Positions 52,089-63,620 of a stretch of DNA of 64,000 nt are shown here, piece after piece (within the stretch, counting starts at the first letter, position 1; each line of letters begins with the position of its first letter). The position numbers were made by a program, and so were the translations under genes. Source of the stretch: Anas platyrhynchos. Taxonomy: Eukaryota; Chordata; Aves; Anseriformes; Anatidae. The notes below the pieces were generated by a model that worked only from the letters and a program-made list of their open reading frames with translations, was not told the origin of the DNA and did not search any database. Location: the NCBI RefSeq assembly GCF_047663525.1, contig NC_092590.1:20768001-20832000 (forward strand), in the 5' to 3' direction.

Positions 52089-53066
52089 GATTAGCCTAAA
52101 GGTGTTATTGAAAAGTCATTAAATTGTGGCTAATCAATTTCAGGGAAACAATGTGATCAGGGGGGTAACTCATGGTAACTCTTGTCTACAGTTTTAAGCA
52201 ACTGATCAGGCATTCAGCAAACAGGTCTACTTTGGGACACTACACTGACCAAAAGATTTCTTTTTCAGTAAAATGGAAAAAGCAAGACTATTTCTAAAAG
52301 GTAATTCCATTGCTGAATGATGTCTCCTACGAATGCAACTAGAACTGAAGAGCCAAGAGGCACATTCTACAAAACTTTCCAAATTGAATGCTTAGTCATG
52401 CAACTGCTGAAAAAATACTTGAGTAGACAATTTGGTAGACAACTATATTGCCTTGACACCTGAATACTGTCCTTGTATCATTTAGTACAGAAATGTAGCT
52501 CAGATTTGGAGACAAGCCTTTCACTCTGTTAACACACATACACTTACAAACAAAGCAGTAGACATTAAAAAAATATTTACTTTTTAATACATGAAAGTAA
52601 TGTAAACTGGCTAATGAATTGGCTTACGGTATTCTAAAATATCAAAAGAAATGCAGTGACTATCATTCACCCCAGATACCAGCTTTTCCAGACCTATCTT
52701 GGTGGTAAATCAACCTTGGACATACATACATTTGTACAAACTGACAGGTTGCCTGTTGTCAAATAGAGACATAATTCTCCCTTGATGGATTATGGTAACC
52801 ACTGGACATTTTCTTAGAAATTGAAAATGCACAAATGCCTTAAACATACTAAAGTGTTTATTTATGCATTTTCTGAATTACAATTACGTAACAGATTCAC
52901 ATCTTGTTCATAGTAAAATACAAACCCAGCAAAAATTTAGAAAAAAAAATATAAATAAAAACAGAAACTTGGGAAGAGCATACTTATAACAATTAAAGGA
53001 CAAAAAAATTGAGGTTGCACTTGACCATTGCAAAGAATGCCATAAGGTGTGCTGTGACTTGAAACG

Positions 53067-53127
53067 GATGGTCAGACCAGATGATCTTGGAGGTCTTTTC
53101 CAATCTTAATGATTCTATGATTCTATG
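53067..53127 (+). mobile_element. CR1 LINE, short 3' tail fragment
   Basis: The sequence has the typical CR1 3' end: AGATGATCTTGGAGGTC, TTTTCCAATCTTAATG and two copies of ATTCTATG. Only the last 60 or so bases are recognisable, so this is a strongly 5'-truncated or decayed copy. Confidence 0.85.
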
Positions 53128-54084
53128 TATGCAGCTTATGGAAATTTCAATGCAGTGTAGAAGGCAATGCAGGTTGTACCATGGAAAATGATGCATCATG
53201 AAATGCTTTACAAGGTCATGGCCCATCAGCTCCAAGTAGGGACAAAAGCACGTGCTTATTATTAAGAACTGTTCTTTAATACTCGGTTATGTTTGGGGGT
53301 TGACATGGCTGCAGATATGGCAAGTGTTTGTGGTTTCCTTCGGGGGCTGATGAGAAGGCCTCAAAACACGAAGTTACAAAGGGTAGGAGAAACTCAAGTC
53401 TGAGGTCACTTTGAGAGGATCAGTATAAATGCTTGAAAGGTTGTGGGAGAATCTCACTTTTCTGAAGAGAACCTGAAATATAGAGAGAGTTATTGGAGGA
53501 AGAGGTCAGATAGACGTTGGGAGGGCAGAAATTTCTAGCCTACTGGTATTTAGGGAATTAAGTAATTAAATTGGGTCCCAACTAAACAACATATTAAACA
53601 CTCAAAGAAAAGGAACATTACATGGTTCAGTCAATGTTAAATGACAGCACTGCTCTTTGATGGTTAGTTGCTTAGCTCCCTGCTTCACATTTCACTTGCA
53701 GAAACTGTTCCTCTTGTAAACAAGTGCCTCCTATGGACACTTTACAGCACGGTTTCAAAAAATTATGGAATGCCAGCTTCCATTAAATTTGAAAAACAAT
53801 GACTTGATACGCTAAGTACGTCACAGGCAACACTGTTTAATTCCAGTTTATCTGAAACAAGCCTCACATTTTTAGTTTCAGCAGGCTGCAGATTTTTGTG
53901 TAGCTGGTACACCCCCAAGAGTTTCCAATGTTTTAAATGGATCTGGACATTGGTAGGTTTTAAGGGACTGATGGACTCACAGCAGTCTTCATTTTAGTAA
54001 GGATAACTAAGGTCGGTGCATATTTTTGACTCAGCAGTAAAAGTGAACAATTTTGATGCTCTTGTCACCTCTAGGCTTCATGCT
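53128..54084. other. Intergenic DNA between two CR1 fragments
   Basis: This is AT-rich unique-looking sequence. I see no gene, RNA gene or repeat that I can name in it. Confidence 0.6.
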
Positions 54085-54432
54085 TGTGACACAAATGAGG
54101 TATAGTTGGAAGTAGGGGAGGCCTCATGGTGGCCTGCAGCTCCCTCAGGAGGGGAGCTGAGGGGCAGGCGCTGAGCTCTGCTCTCTGGGGACAGCGACAG
54201 GACCCGAGGGAACAGCATGGAGCTGGGACAGGGGAGGGTCAGGCTGGGGGTTAGGGAAAGGGTCTGCACCCAGAGGGTGGTCGGGCACTGGGACAGGCTG
54301 CCCAGGGCAGTGGTCACAGCACTGAGCCTGCTGGAGTTCGAGAAGCATTTCGACACTGCTGTCAGACACACGGTCTGATTTTTGGGTCCTCGTGGGTCCC
54401 TTCCAGCAGGAGATATTCTGTGATTCCATGAC
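54085..54432 (+). mobile_element. CR1 LINE 3' fragment upstream of MICU3
   Basis: The copy reads GGAGGCCTCATGGTGGCCTG, then GACAGCGACAGGACCCGAGG, CACCCAGAGGGTGGTCGGGC and GGGTCCCTTCCAGCAGG, and ends in ATTCTGTGATTCCATGACTC. These are hallmark blocks of the CR1 3' region and 3' UTR, in plus orientation. It carries no reverse-transcriptase sequence and is a dead 5'-truncated copy. Its end lies about 330 bases upstream of the MICU3 ATG. Open frames on the opposite strand here are by-products of CR1. Confidence 0.93.
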
Positions 54433-54591
54433 TCTACACCACAACGCCCACGAATAAGCTCCGTCCCCACTCCGGGCGGTTTCCACGCCACCCTGCCGCT
54501 TCGCCCTAAGCAGCCCGGCTCTGTGCTCGCAGCCCACCACGGGCACAAACCCCTGCGGCTGCCCGGGGCCGCCCCTCGGCCACCTCTCGCT

Positions 54592-54732
54592 ATGAGCACA
54601 GCGCTCGGACTGCCAGGGGCGCCCGGTACCGACGGGGGGGGGGCTGCGGGGCGGTGTCGTGCCGCTTCCCCACCCCTTCCCCGCTTCTCGCGAGCTTTCC
54701 CCTTCTCCTTCTCCCCCTCGGGGGCTCCGTGA
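54592..54732 (+). other. Possible upstream ORF in the MICU3 5' UTR
   Basis: An ATG at 54592 opens a 46-codon frame that stops at 54730-54732, 27 bases before the MICU3 ATG. It matters only if transcription starts upstream of 54592, which is unknown. No similarity was recognised. Confidence 0.3.
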
Positions 54733-54759
54733 GCCCGTCAGCGGGGCGGAGCCGCGGCC

Positions 54760-55047
54760 ATGGCCGCCCTGCGCACCCTCCTGCGGTGGCGCCGCCGCTT
54801 GTGCCCCGCGCCCGGCGCCCAGCCCGGCCGGCGGCTGTGGGCAGGCGGCGGGGCCGGGGCGAGGCGGGGGCGGCGGGAGCTGGGCTGGGCGGCGGCGGCA
54901 GCGGCGGCCGGAGCGGCTGTCGCTGGCTACGCGGGGCACCGGCTGTCCGAGCGGCGGCGGGAGCCCCCCGGGGAGCCGGCAGCCGCCGAGGCGGGCGGAG
55001 CTCGGGCGCTGCTCCCCATCCCGGTGGCGGCCGCCGCCAAGGAGACG
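54760..55047 (+). CDS. MICU3: MICU3 first coding exon (mitochondrial calcium uptake family member 3), partial gene
   Basis: The exon codes for 96 residues from an ATG in a strong context (GCGGCC-ATG-G) to GAGACG, followed by the donor GTAGGT, a phase-0 intron. The protein begins MAALRTLLRW, is rich in Arg and Ala with no acidic residue in the first 38 or so positions (a mitochondrial presequence pattern), has an Ala/Gly hydrophobic segment at about 43-58 and ends LLPIPVAAAAKET. That ending matches the LPIPVAAAKET motif I recall just before the folded part of human MICU3. MICU3 belongs to the EF-hand MICU family and partners MICU1 to regulate the mitochondrial calcium uniporter in the intermembrane space. 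The EF-hand exons lie beyond this window. The divergent position next to FGF20 supports the assignment. The N-terminus is otherwise poorly conserved and GC-rich. Confidence 0.86.
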
Positions 55048-58000
55048 GTAGGTTGGGAGCCGGGCCGCTGCAGGAGCCTGTCCCGGGGCGAAGGGGATGG
55101 AGGAGAGGAGGATGGATAGGGCGGGGGGCTGCCCTGCCTCCCCCGGGGGTGCCCGCTGGGCACAGCCAGCGCCTGGAGGCTCCGGCTATAAACGGTCTTC
55201 GGAGCTCTTAATCACCTTCTTTTTTCCTTTTATAAGATATTGTTCTGTAAGGGGAACCGCTGCTGGTAGCACTGAAGCTGCGGTTTGCGCAGAACTTGGG
55301 TGCTTGCCGCAGGTGCGGTGTCAAGGAGGAGTCGGCATCCCCTCGGAAACTGAAGTTTCCCCCCCCCATTGGGAGAAAATCCTGCAGGGTGCTGTGCTTA
55401 GCATGTGGTGGTGATGTCTGGCTGTCTGTTTTTTCGTTCAAAGTTACAGGCTTGTTAAAATGGCAAGAGCCGTGGTTAGGTGGTTTGGCGGGCTGAGGGC
55501 TTCTGAGGTTGAAAATCAGCGGTGCAAGTGGCCCGCTCTCTGTACGTCGAGTTTAACTTATCATATGTGCGGGCACGGGCTCTGCCTTTTTGCAGTGGAG
55601 GCCTTAGGCTCCGTTATGAACACTGGTAGCAGTTTTGCCTTCGTTATTAGCCAAAAAGCAGTCTCTATAGGCAACATCGTGTATGAACGGAAAGGGAGCC
55701 AGATGCTGTTGATTCCTCATCATTATCTTGAGTGTGGTACCAGGGCACAGAGGACCTAAAAAACTCTTTCAGCCTTCTGTGACATTTTGATTGGACAGAC
55801 CTCTACATCATTTGACCCATCCAGTCTTAATTCTGGGACTTCTTTTGAAGGAAATATGGCTGCTACAACCTTGAAAAATCAGTAAATTTAGTGTGACTTA
55901 AAATGGTGAATTTTTTACATGCATAACTTCCAAAGTGTTGAGGTTGCAAAGTGTAGAGCTTAGATGTCAGAACTACGGTTAGATTTGAACCAATATAAGA
56001 TAATGTAAAATAAAATGTGTCTGCTTTCTATACGCAGAATATTTTTGAATGCTGTAGGGTCGAACACCAGGGAGGGAAAAAATAAGCACGTTCATTTTTT
56101 CTTTCTTATTTTTGTGTGCCTGCGTGAAAAGAGGTTCTAATTATTTTGGGTTTCAATTGGGTTAACAATAAAATCTGAAGGAGTAAGTTGAAATGTGTCC
56201 ACTCAGCTTGTGCAGCCAGACTAAATGCTCAGTGACTGATATATTGGCTTTGTGTTCCATCTTTTATTTTCAATGAGAGTTCTCGTTGATTTCAAGTTGC
56301 AGATCTTAGTGGTCAGCATTCAGGGGACAAAACATCCTTTCAATTCTGCCCCCCCTACCCATCCTCTCAAAATGAGGATCAAATAAGTGTGAAAGTTTTA
56401 ATTTGAATTAATGTATTCTTGTGCTTCATCTATCATTGGCTGTTGCCCTGCAGAAGGGTTTGTGTGGCAGCACAGGAATGCCATAGTTTGATACTGGGTC
56501 TAGCTGCTCAGCTACCAAGAGTTGTTTGACCGTGAGCTCGGTCAATCTGTGTGCCATTTATGATTGCCCTCAAGAGTTGTGCCTGCTCTTTCATTACAGG
56601 TTTCTAAAATACCTCCGTGAATAAAATACCGTGAATGTTGTTCATCGTATTGTGTGATGGTGGTGTGTTGTTGATAAGCTTCCTTCCAGCAGGATGCCCT
56701 TCCCAGATGCTTCTTACTTGGATCATTTGAAGTGGGAGGCAGCTGGTGTCTCTGCTCTTGCTTCCTGGTGCTATAGTGAGCTACAGTAGCTGCTAGAAGG
56801 AATTGCACTGCATGATTTTTGCCTTATCTCTGGGGCTTCATGTAACAGATGGGAAGGAGTATTCCATCCAACAAAATGAGTATTTTTGGATGAAGGTTTT
56901 TGTATGCTCACAACTTACTTATTAGAACAACCCTTTAAAAGAACAGTCCTGACATCAAAGTGATCACCGCTTGCAAAACCTGTAATCCTGTCCTCAAAAC
57001 ATGGAATTGATGGAGATTCTTAACAAATTTCAAACATTCTAGTGTGTGCAACACAAAGTCCATCTCTTCCCATGTATTGGTTCCATTCAACAAATATCTG
57101 AAATATTAATTGACAATGGAAAAAATAGTTAGCAGTTAATGCGCTGTCAACTTGTATCTGAAGACAGTGTCACAATGTTTTCAAATATTAAAGTACTTAA
57201 ATATTAAAAATGGTCAAGAGAATTCAAGATAGGTATGGATGAGGCAGTCATAGCTAGTCCTTAATTCCCACGTTTTCTTTATTTCTTGAGGTGGCTTTTT
57301 GTGGAAGTGTAATAGGCAGAACAGCCTTGTTTCATCTAGGCAGCTCCAGTAGGCGGCAGAATAGGTTTCTGGTCCTGCTAGATACTGAAGAAGATGTCTA
57401 TGTTTTGTTTTGTTTTTTTAAAACCTACTTTATTGTGACTTTCCAAGAGCAATTTGCAGGCCAGCTGCTTCCAGGTAACATTCACATGGCCTGTGAGAGT
57501 TTTGCTTGGTCCTGGTAGTATCGCCACAGGTTGTTTTTCTTCAGGTTCTACCGCAGAGTGCAAATAATGCTTAGGAGTAGTAGAGGAACATTTAGGAATA
57601 TGATAGTATCATATCCACCTTAGTAATTAGTTGCTTTGTCCTACTCCTTGTGTCTCATATTCACTGGTATGAAACCAGTCTTAAGAGAGTTTTGGGATTG
57701 CAGGCCTAACACTGATGATTATGTGGATGTTGATGGGGGTACTTCCCCATTCCTGGCCAGTTCAGAAATGAGGTGCATCATTTGAGAGTAATTGGAAAAA
57801 AATCTAAGGCTCCTGGAGAAAGAGAGTGTCAGAATGGGCTGCAGATCTTTCTGTGCTATGAAATGCTTACAGAATGAAACCTGGTGAGAAACAGTTGTGA
57901 ATTTATGTACAGCCACATAAGAAGTTGTTCTTTGCTAGAAGTCAGATAAATTCTGATATGTGTCACCAACATGGCGCGAATTATGTGGCAAACAGTTTTG

Positions 58001-61000
58001 CTGTTGAATTCGTTAGCAAAGCCTTCCACTTAATTTCCAGGTCACTTCCATGTAGTTTTTCAGAATCAAGTAAAATTCTGCACCCAGACCTGCTGGTATC
58101 ATGCCTGAAGGCTTTGGTAAGGACTGGGAGAGCTCCTCTGCGGGTCTAGGAGATGCTTATGCAGAACAGGAAACTCCTTGAGACAACAGTTTTTTTTGAT
58201 ATAGATTCTCTGTACTGACAACTGAGAATGGTATTAACCCCAGAAGAGCCCTGATCCTAAGATTTCAAACAATGTTCTGTTCATGAAGTATTTACCTTGT
58301 CAGGACAGCCGCATATCGTGCTTTTTCAGCACAGTATAGCAGTGCTAGTCTTCCAGTTCCTTGCTTCCATATTCATTACTTCCAGTGTCATTTCTTCAGC
58401 TTATTAAATTTTTCTTGGAAATATGAATGATGACATAATTAGCACCCCAAAGAGATCTCTTCTGTAATTGCACTGTCGTTGTGTAAAGGTAGTGAACTCC
58501 AGGTCCTTATGTTCAGATGTTTTTATGAAGAGCTGCTGAGAATCACTTCCTTCAGAGGTGACTTGGGAATTAAAAGAGAAGTTGAGGGGAGACAGACACA
58601 GAGCATTTACTTATCATGATTCCAGGAAAAGGAAGCTGCATGCTTGGGATGTTTCTAGCGGGTTTTTTCCTTCTACCTCAGCAGTACCATGAAACTCTCT
58701 CTTTCTCCTTGTGAAAATACTCAAAAGGTCAAGTTTATTTGTAGCAGCACATTTCTGAGTGGATTACATCATATATTTCCAACTCCATGAAATGAAGAAG
58801 AGTTTAACTCCAAAAAGTAAGGCAAATGCCCCTAGAGAGTAGGCTCTTCTGCCTGCTCAGAGAGGATGCTGCTTGAAAACGATCCTTTATGCATCTCTTC
58901 ACAAGGATCACTTGTAGTTAACCTTTTTCCATATGCCTTGTGCATTTCATGCGGGTCAATTGCCAAATGTAGGAAAGTGGTTTGCTCGTTGGCTGATAAC
59001 ATCTGATGCTTTTCACCGTGTAATCACCCTGTGAGGGATAGCGCTTGCCTGCCAGCTGTAACAGAGCCTTGTTGAAGGAAAAGGAACATTTTTCCTCTCA
59101 GCATTACTTCTGTGTTTCTCAGGATGTTAAAAAGGGATGACACATGCTTGGGATAGACGGATCCAGCATGTTTCAGTCTCGCACGCGGCGAAGCATATGG
59201 ACGTGTATGGCAGGGTGTACATGCAGACTGAATCTTCTGGAAGAACTGCTAGAGTTCAAGTAATCTGCCTGTCAAACTTATGTAAGACGGACTGTTGGAG
59301 AATATGTCAGTGTAATATTTATTTTGGAGGATTTCTGAAATAGCTGTGCTTATAGATAAACATTGTTACCCCAAGAATTTCCTGTAACAGAATTATATTT
59401 GAACAGGGCCCTTTTTACAGCATTTTAAACACATTCCAGCTTCCTATGCTTGTAAATATTTTAATATAATAATGTCCTTATCTCAGAGAAAAGGGATCAA
59501 CTAACAGAATTGTTGGCTGTGCTACATCTAAGTAGCTGCTAGAAATATAACTTCACTAAGCATCAAAACAATTTTGTCTACTTTGGGGTTTTCCCCACAC
59601 TGGGAACTTGACGTTTAACCTTTTGGCCACCCAGCAAGAAAACAAAATTGTGCTACTTTTATCTACATGGGAGCATATTAAATAAGCCTGAAGTCAAATA
59701 TAAGTGAAGGAAGTAAGGAGCAGCATTGCTTTGAAAACCTTTTTATTTTAATAATTTGCACAGATTCTCATTGATGGAAGACAGATTACTTTGCAAGCAA
59801 AAATTCAAAGAAACTCACTCACTTGAAATAAATTAAAGATTAAACTACTGTAACATAACATATTTGTGACTGCAAGCGAAAGGTGCTTTTAGTAGCAAAT
59901 GTTGGCTTCTTTAGTTAAAATAGTATCACCTTTATGTCAGTTGGGAAAAGCAAAAGAACACTGATTTGACTTGGAACACAACAAACGTGTGTCTTTTATG
60001 GTACTGTTGGAGCCATTCACTTCATATACATGTACACACAGCGGGTATGTTTTTTCATGTTTTGTAAAATATTTTGCATTAGCTTAGATATTCTTAGGAT
60101 CTGAAAATTGAAGCGTTGCTACGGGTTTTGATAATAGATTCTTTTGGATTACGTCTTCTTGTAGGCACCAAGTTTTCTAATTTTCAAATAAAAATCCTGT
60201 CTCTGGCATTTAAGCTTGTCTCTATGGGAAAAAATAGATCTTTGGCCACAGAATAAAACTTCATAATTACTGACTTAATGTTCTGTGACTAACACTTGGC
60301 AAAGGACATTTCTTCTCTGTTTTATAAGAGGAAGGGTAATGACTTCATGCTTTATCCTCTGCACCTTACTTCCACTTACCCTGATCATTACCATTTATTG
60401 ATATTTTCACATAATTTGAGGTCAGAACTATTGTAATGTTTTAATTACCTTGATGTCACTGTGTGAGTTTGTGTCCTGCGTCAGGCCATTTTATGGCAGT
60501 GTAGAGTTACTGCATGGATTTCACTATAACCATCCAGGTTAATTCACATTATACCAAATTCAGACATCACATCAGTGAGGTAAGAGAGCCAGTAAGACAA
60601 AATATATGGGACTAGAAATGGTAATGAAACATGCCTTAAGGCAGTTGGAGTAATACATGGAAATCTTTGGTGAGAGCACTGGACTTCTGAGGCTGTTTGG
60701 CTTGGCTGTTCTGGCAGACACAGTATGTGAGCTATGAATACAAAATGGGAGTGAATTTGGGACAGTAATTTTGCTTGATAGAAAGCCTAGATTGCCTTCA
60801 GTTAAGTTTTTGCTGTGATTTAAGGGAGAAAATACAGGGGTGGTATCACTCTAAAAGAGTCGCTGCATGAAATGTATTCAGAGCTGATTGACTTAAAAGT
60901 GCTGAGCGACCTTAACAAAGATGCACTGAAGTTAGAAAGGGGAAGGGCAAAATGATGAGAGGCACAAACTGTTTACAGCTCTTAGTGCTTAGGCTCCTGT

Positions 61001-62862
61001 GGGAACAGGGAGAAGATAAGACATGGTTTGTGAGAGCTGCTGAGCCTCAGTCTCCCCCCTTTGCATCTACTTGATCAGTTGTGAGATGGAAGGATGGGAA
61101 TTATGGCTTCTTGGTGTCAGCCACCTTTTTTCCAGCGAGTTCAGTGAAGTAGATTGGTATACATGTACAGATAAACAGGAACTTACCTGCTACGCTTAAA
61201 ATTAAGATAATACTGCTACCAGGAGGTTCGTGACATTCTGCTCAAAGGGAATTACCATGTCCAGTTTTCAAAAGAACCATAACACGATGCAAGATCATTG
61301 TAGTTTGTAGGTAGGATTGCCCAGAGGATTAGTAAACAGAAGCATAAAAAAAAATCTCCCCTCTTTCGTTTGTCAAAGAGATGTACTTTCATGAAAGGTT
61401 TTTTTTTGAAGATTGTTCGTAATTACAGAGAGATTTAGTCTGGATAAGCTCATGAAACTTCAAATAGAAATTGGGATCTTACCGAATGCTGTTCACTCCC
61501 TCACTAACAGTACCTTTCCTGAGGTATTCAATATCTACTCTCTGTGTCTCGTTCCTGTGTCCACAGGATTTGATACTAGTGCTGTTACAACAAGATTGCC
61601 TAACCGGGGTGAAAATAATAAATAAATCAATTGAGAACAAATCATGGTTTCACGAAAATTCTCATACTTGCCCCACTGGATTATAATCTGCTAAAGTTGG
61701 GGAGAATATATCGAGGAGGCATTGTGATTACAGGTTGAGAATTCTTTAAATGAATGCCTGTAAAGGTATGGGTTGAGGTAACATTTTAGGATGTCTTGAC
61801 TTTTTAATTAACATATTAAGTAGTTCCTAACAATAACAGATTCTATGCAAGTAAGTTTCATGAATTAATAAGCAGTAATAGAAGAAGGAAAGCTTTCAAC
61901 AGGAAATCAGGAAAAAAAAATATTATTCCCATAGATGGTTTTACTTGGCAATTTACTAATGCTTGTGCCTAGAGACTTCTGCAGCCAAACCCTGCCTAGA
62001 CACTTGGACACTTGATAGGTGAGTCCCGTGATCTGACACAGTAAGTTAAACTCTGTATACAGGGCTTTGTTTGAGTTCATGTTAAATCAATAGCATAAAC
62101 AGCTTGTTCTGATTCTTTCAGGTGAAACCACAAAGTTCATAATAAAGTGGTATTTATATTCCTTAGACTAAAATTATGCTTAAACCTGTGATTTCCCCAC
62201 CATGCTAACCTGAAGTAGGTGCAGGTTTCTGCAGGAAGAGGTGAAACTGTCTTTTCCATAAGCTACAGATTCCTCTAGCCTAGGTTTTGGAACAAATACT
62301 GTGCTTCGGGAATAGATCCAGGATTTTGCCTGGCTAAGAAATAACACCATGAAAACAAAAAAAATTCAGATCAGTGCCCTTATCCAGTTTGACACTTAGC
62401 AAATAGAGCATTTAAGTGCCAGACCAAGCGTATGCAGGGTATTGAGAGGTATGGCTCTCAATGGTGGCCAGCAGTATTTCTATTGGATTACAATGACTTT
62501 TAGCCAGAGTGTAAAATACTAGCATTGCTATTTAGCCAGAGGGAAAATGTAGATTGGTGAAAGTGAAGCGGAAACTAAGATTTTGGAGACCAGAATACTG
62601 GCATGAATTAAGTCTAAGCGAGTCTTAAAAATTCCATGTTTGCAGTATGTTGTTTTATATTAGTGTAGGGTACTTAAGGTAATGCTAAGATATGCCTGAG
62701 AATTTTGCAAATGTTTTTTTAAGTGTCTTGAGGGAAATACTAAGCAGCAGTACCTGAGATGGTGTGAGTTTCCTGAGAACAAAGAAACTCAATATGCTCT
62801 CCAAATCTGAACAGTCAAGGTGCGATGGTATTTCTTGAATGTTGTATTACCTACAGATTCTT

Positions 62863-62905
62863 CTGATTATGCATGATTGATTATGATTGATTACAATTGA
62901 TTACA
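62863..62905. repeat. Short tandem array of TGATTGATTA-like units
   Basis: Imperfect units of about 10-12 bases (GATTATGCAT, GATTGATTAT, GATTGATTAC, AATTGATTAC) repeat four times. Each contains TGATTA, a homeodomain-like core. It lies within MICU3 intron 1. Confidence 0.7.
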
Positions 62906-63269
62906 CATACTGCGCGTGTAACATGGCCTTGAAGCAGTTTCTTTCCTGAAAGTTGACTTTGCAGAGGTACTGCTATATTACTCATGCTTACAACCTGTGT
63001 TTATTCAAAAGCGTGTTTGTAATAGTGATAAAATAACAGATGTATCAAAAAAAAGATAGATTATTAAACTTCAAATACAAAGGCAATCAGTTATGTCACT
63101 ACAAGCTCTACCAAAACAATTGTGTGGTGTAAATCCCACATGAAGGCATAGCTTGAATGCCACTGGACTGTAGAAGGATCACTAAGACTATATTCAAACA
63201 GCAATAGCACATATATATTTTGGCTTGAATATGGATTTGTCAGAAGAGAATTCTTTTTTTTTTTTTCCA

Positions 63270-63620
63270 CTCCTCCAGGGAGACCTTAGAGGCTTTCCAG
63301 TACCTAAAGGGGCCCTACAAGAAAGCTGGGAAGGGACTCCTTTTCAGGGGGTGTAGTGATAGGGCAAGGGATAACAGCTTTAAACTAAAAGAGATTTGGA
63401 TTAGATAAAAGAAAGAAATTCTTTACCCAGAGGGTGGTGAGGCACTGGCACAGGTTGCCCGGAGAAGCTGTGGATACCCCATCCCTGGAAGTGCTCAAGG
63501 CCAGGCTGGATGGGGCTTTGGGCAGCCTGGTGTGGTGGGAGGTGTCCCTGCCCATGGCAGGGGGGTGGAACTGGATGGGCTTTAAGGTCCCTTCCAAACC
63601 AATCCTGTGATTATATGAGT
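63270..63620 (+). mobile_element. CR1 LINE 3' fragment in MICU3 intron 1
   Basis: Characteristic blocks in order are CAGTACCTAAAGGGGCCCTA, GTGTAGTGATAGGGCAAGGG, GAGGGTGGTGAGGCACTGGC, CCATCCCTGGAAGTGCTCAA, GTGTCCCTGCCCATGGCAGG and CTTTAAGGTCCCTTCC, ending in CCTGTGATTATATGAG. It is a 5'-truncated CR1 copy of about 350 bases in the sense of the host gene, without coding capacity. It is of a different CR1 type from the copy at 54.1 kb. A short T tract (63,247-63,266) lies immediately upstream. Confidence 0.94.

Larger units (their letters stand above)
48560..53066. other. Intergenic DNA between FGF20 and MICU3, distal part
   Basis: This is AT-rich sequence without recognisable coding or RNA genes. 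It contains A tracts at 51,310-51,337 and 52,065-52,088 and a TATG/CATA microsatellite at 51,469-51,524. A non-repetitive segment around 49,520-49,760 holds two copies of a 12-bp palindrome and an AATTAATT homeodomain-like core, and may be regulatory. Confidence 0.7.
54440..55180. promoter_or_regulatory. CpG island with the MICU3 promoter
   Basis: GC-rich, CpG-dense DNA extends from the CR1 end through the first exon of MICU3 into the start of intron 1. No TATA box is visible, which fits a broadly expressed CpG-island promoter. An 11-base G run lies near 54,636-54,647. The start site cannot be placed from sequence alone. Confidence 0.85.

Noticed and set aside
54078-54939. Minus-strand frames of 173 and 264 codons near MICU3
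   Set aside because: They run antisense through the CR1 fragment and the CpG island; no family features, and the GC content explains the lack of stops.
54654-55211. A 185-codon plus-strand frame overlapping MICU3 exon 1
   Set aside because: It is an out-of-frame shadow of the MICU3 exon in GC-rich DNA, and does not start with ATG.
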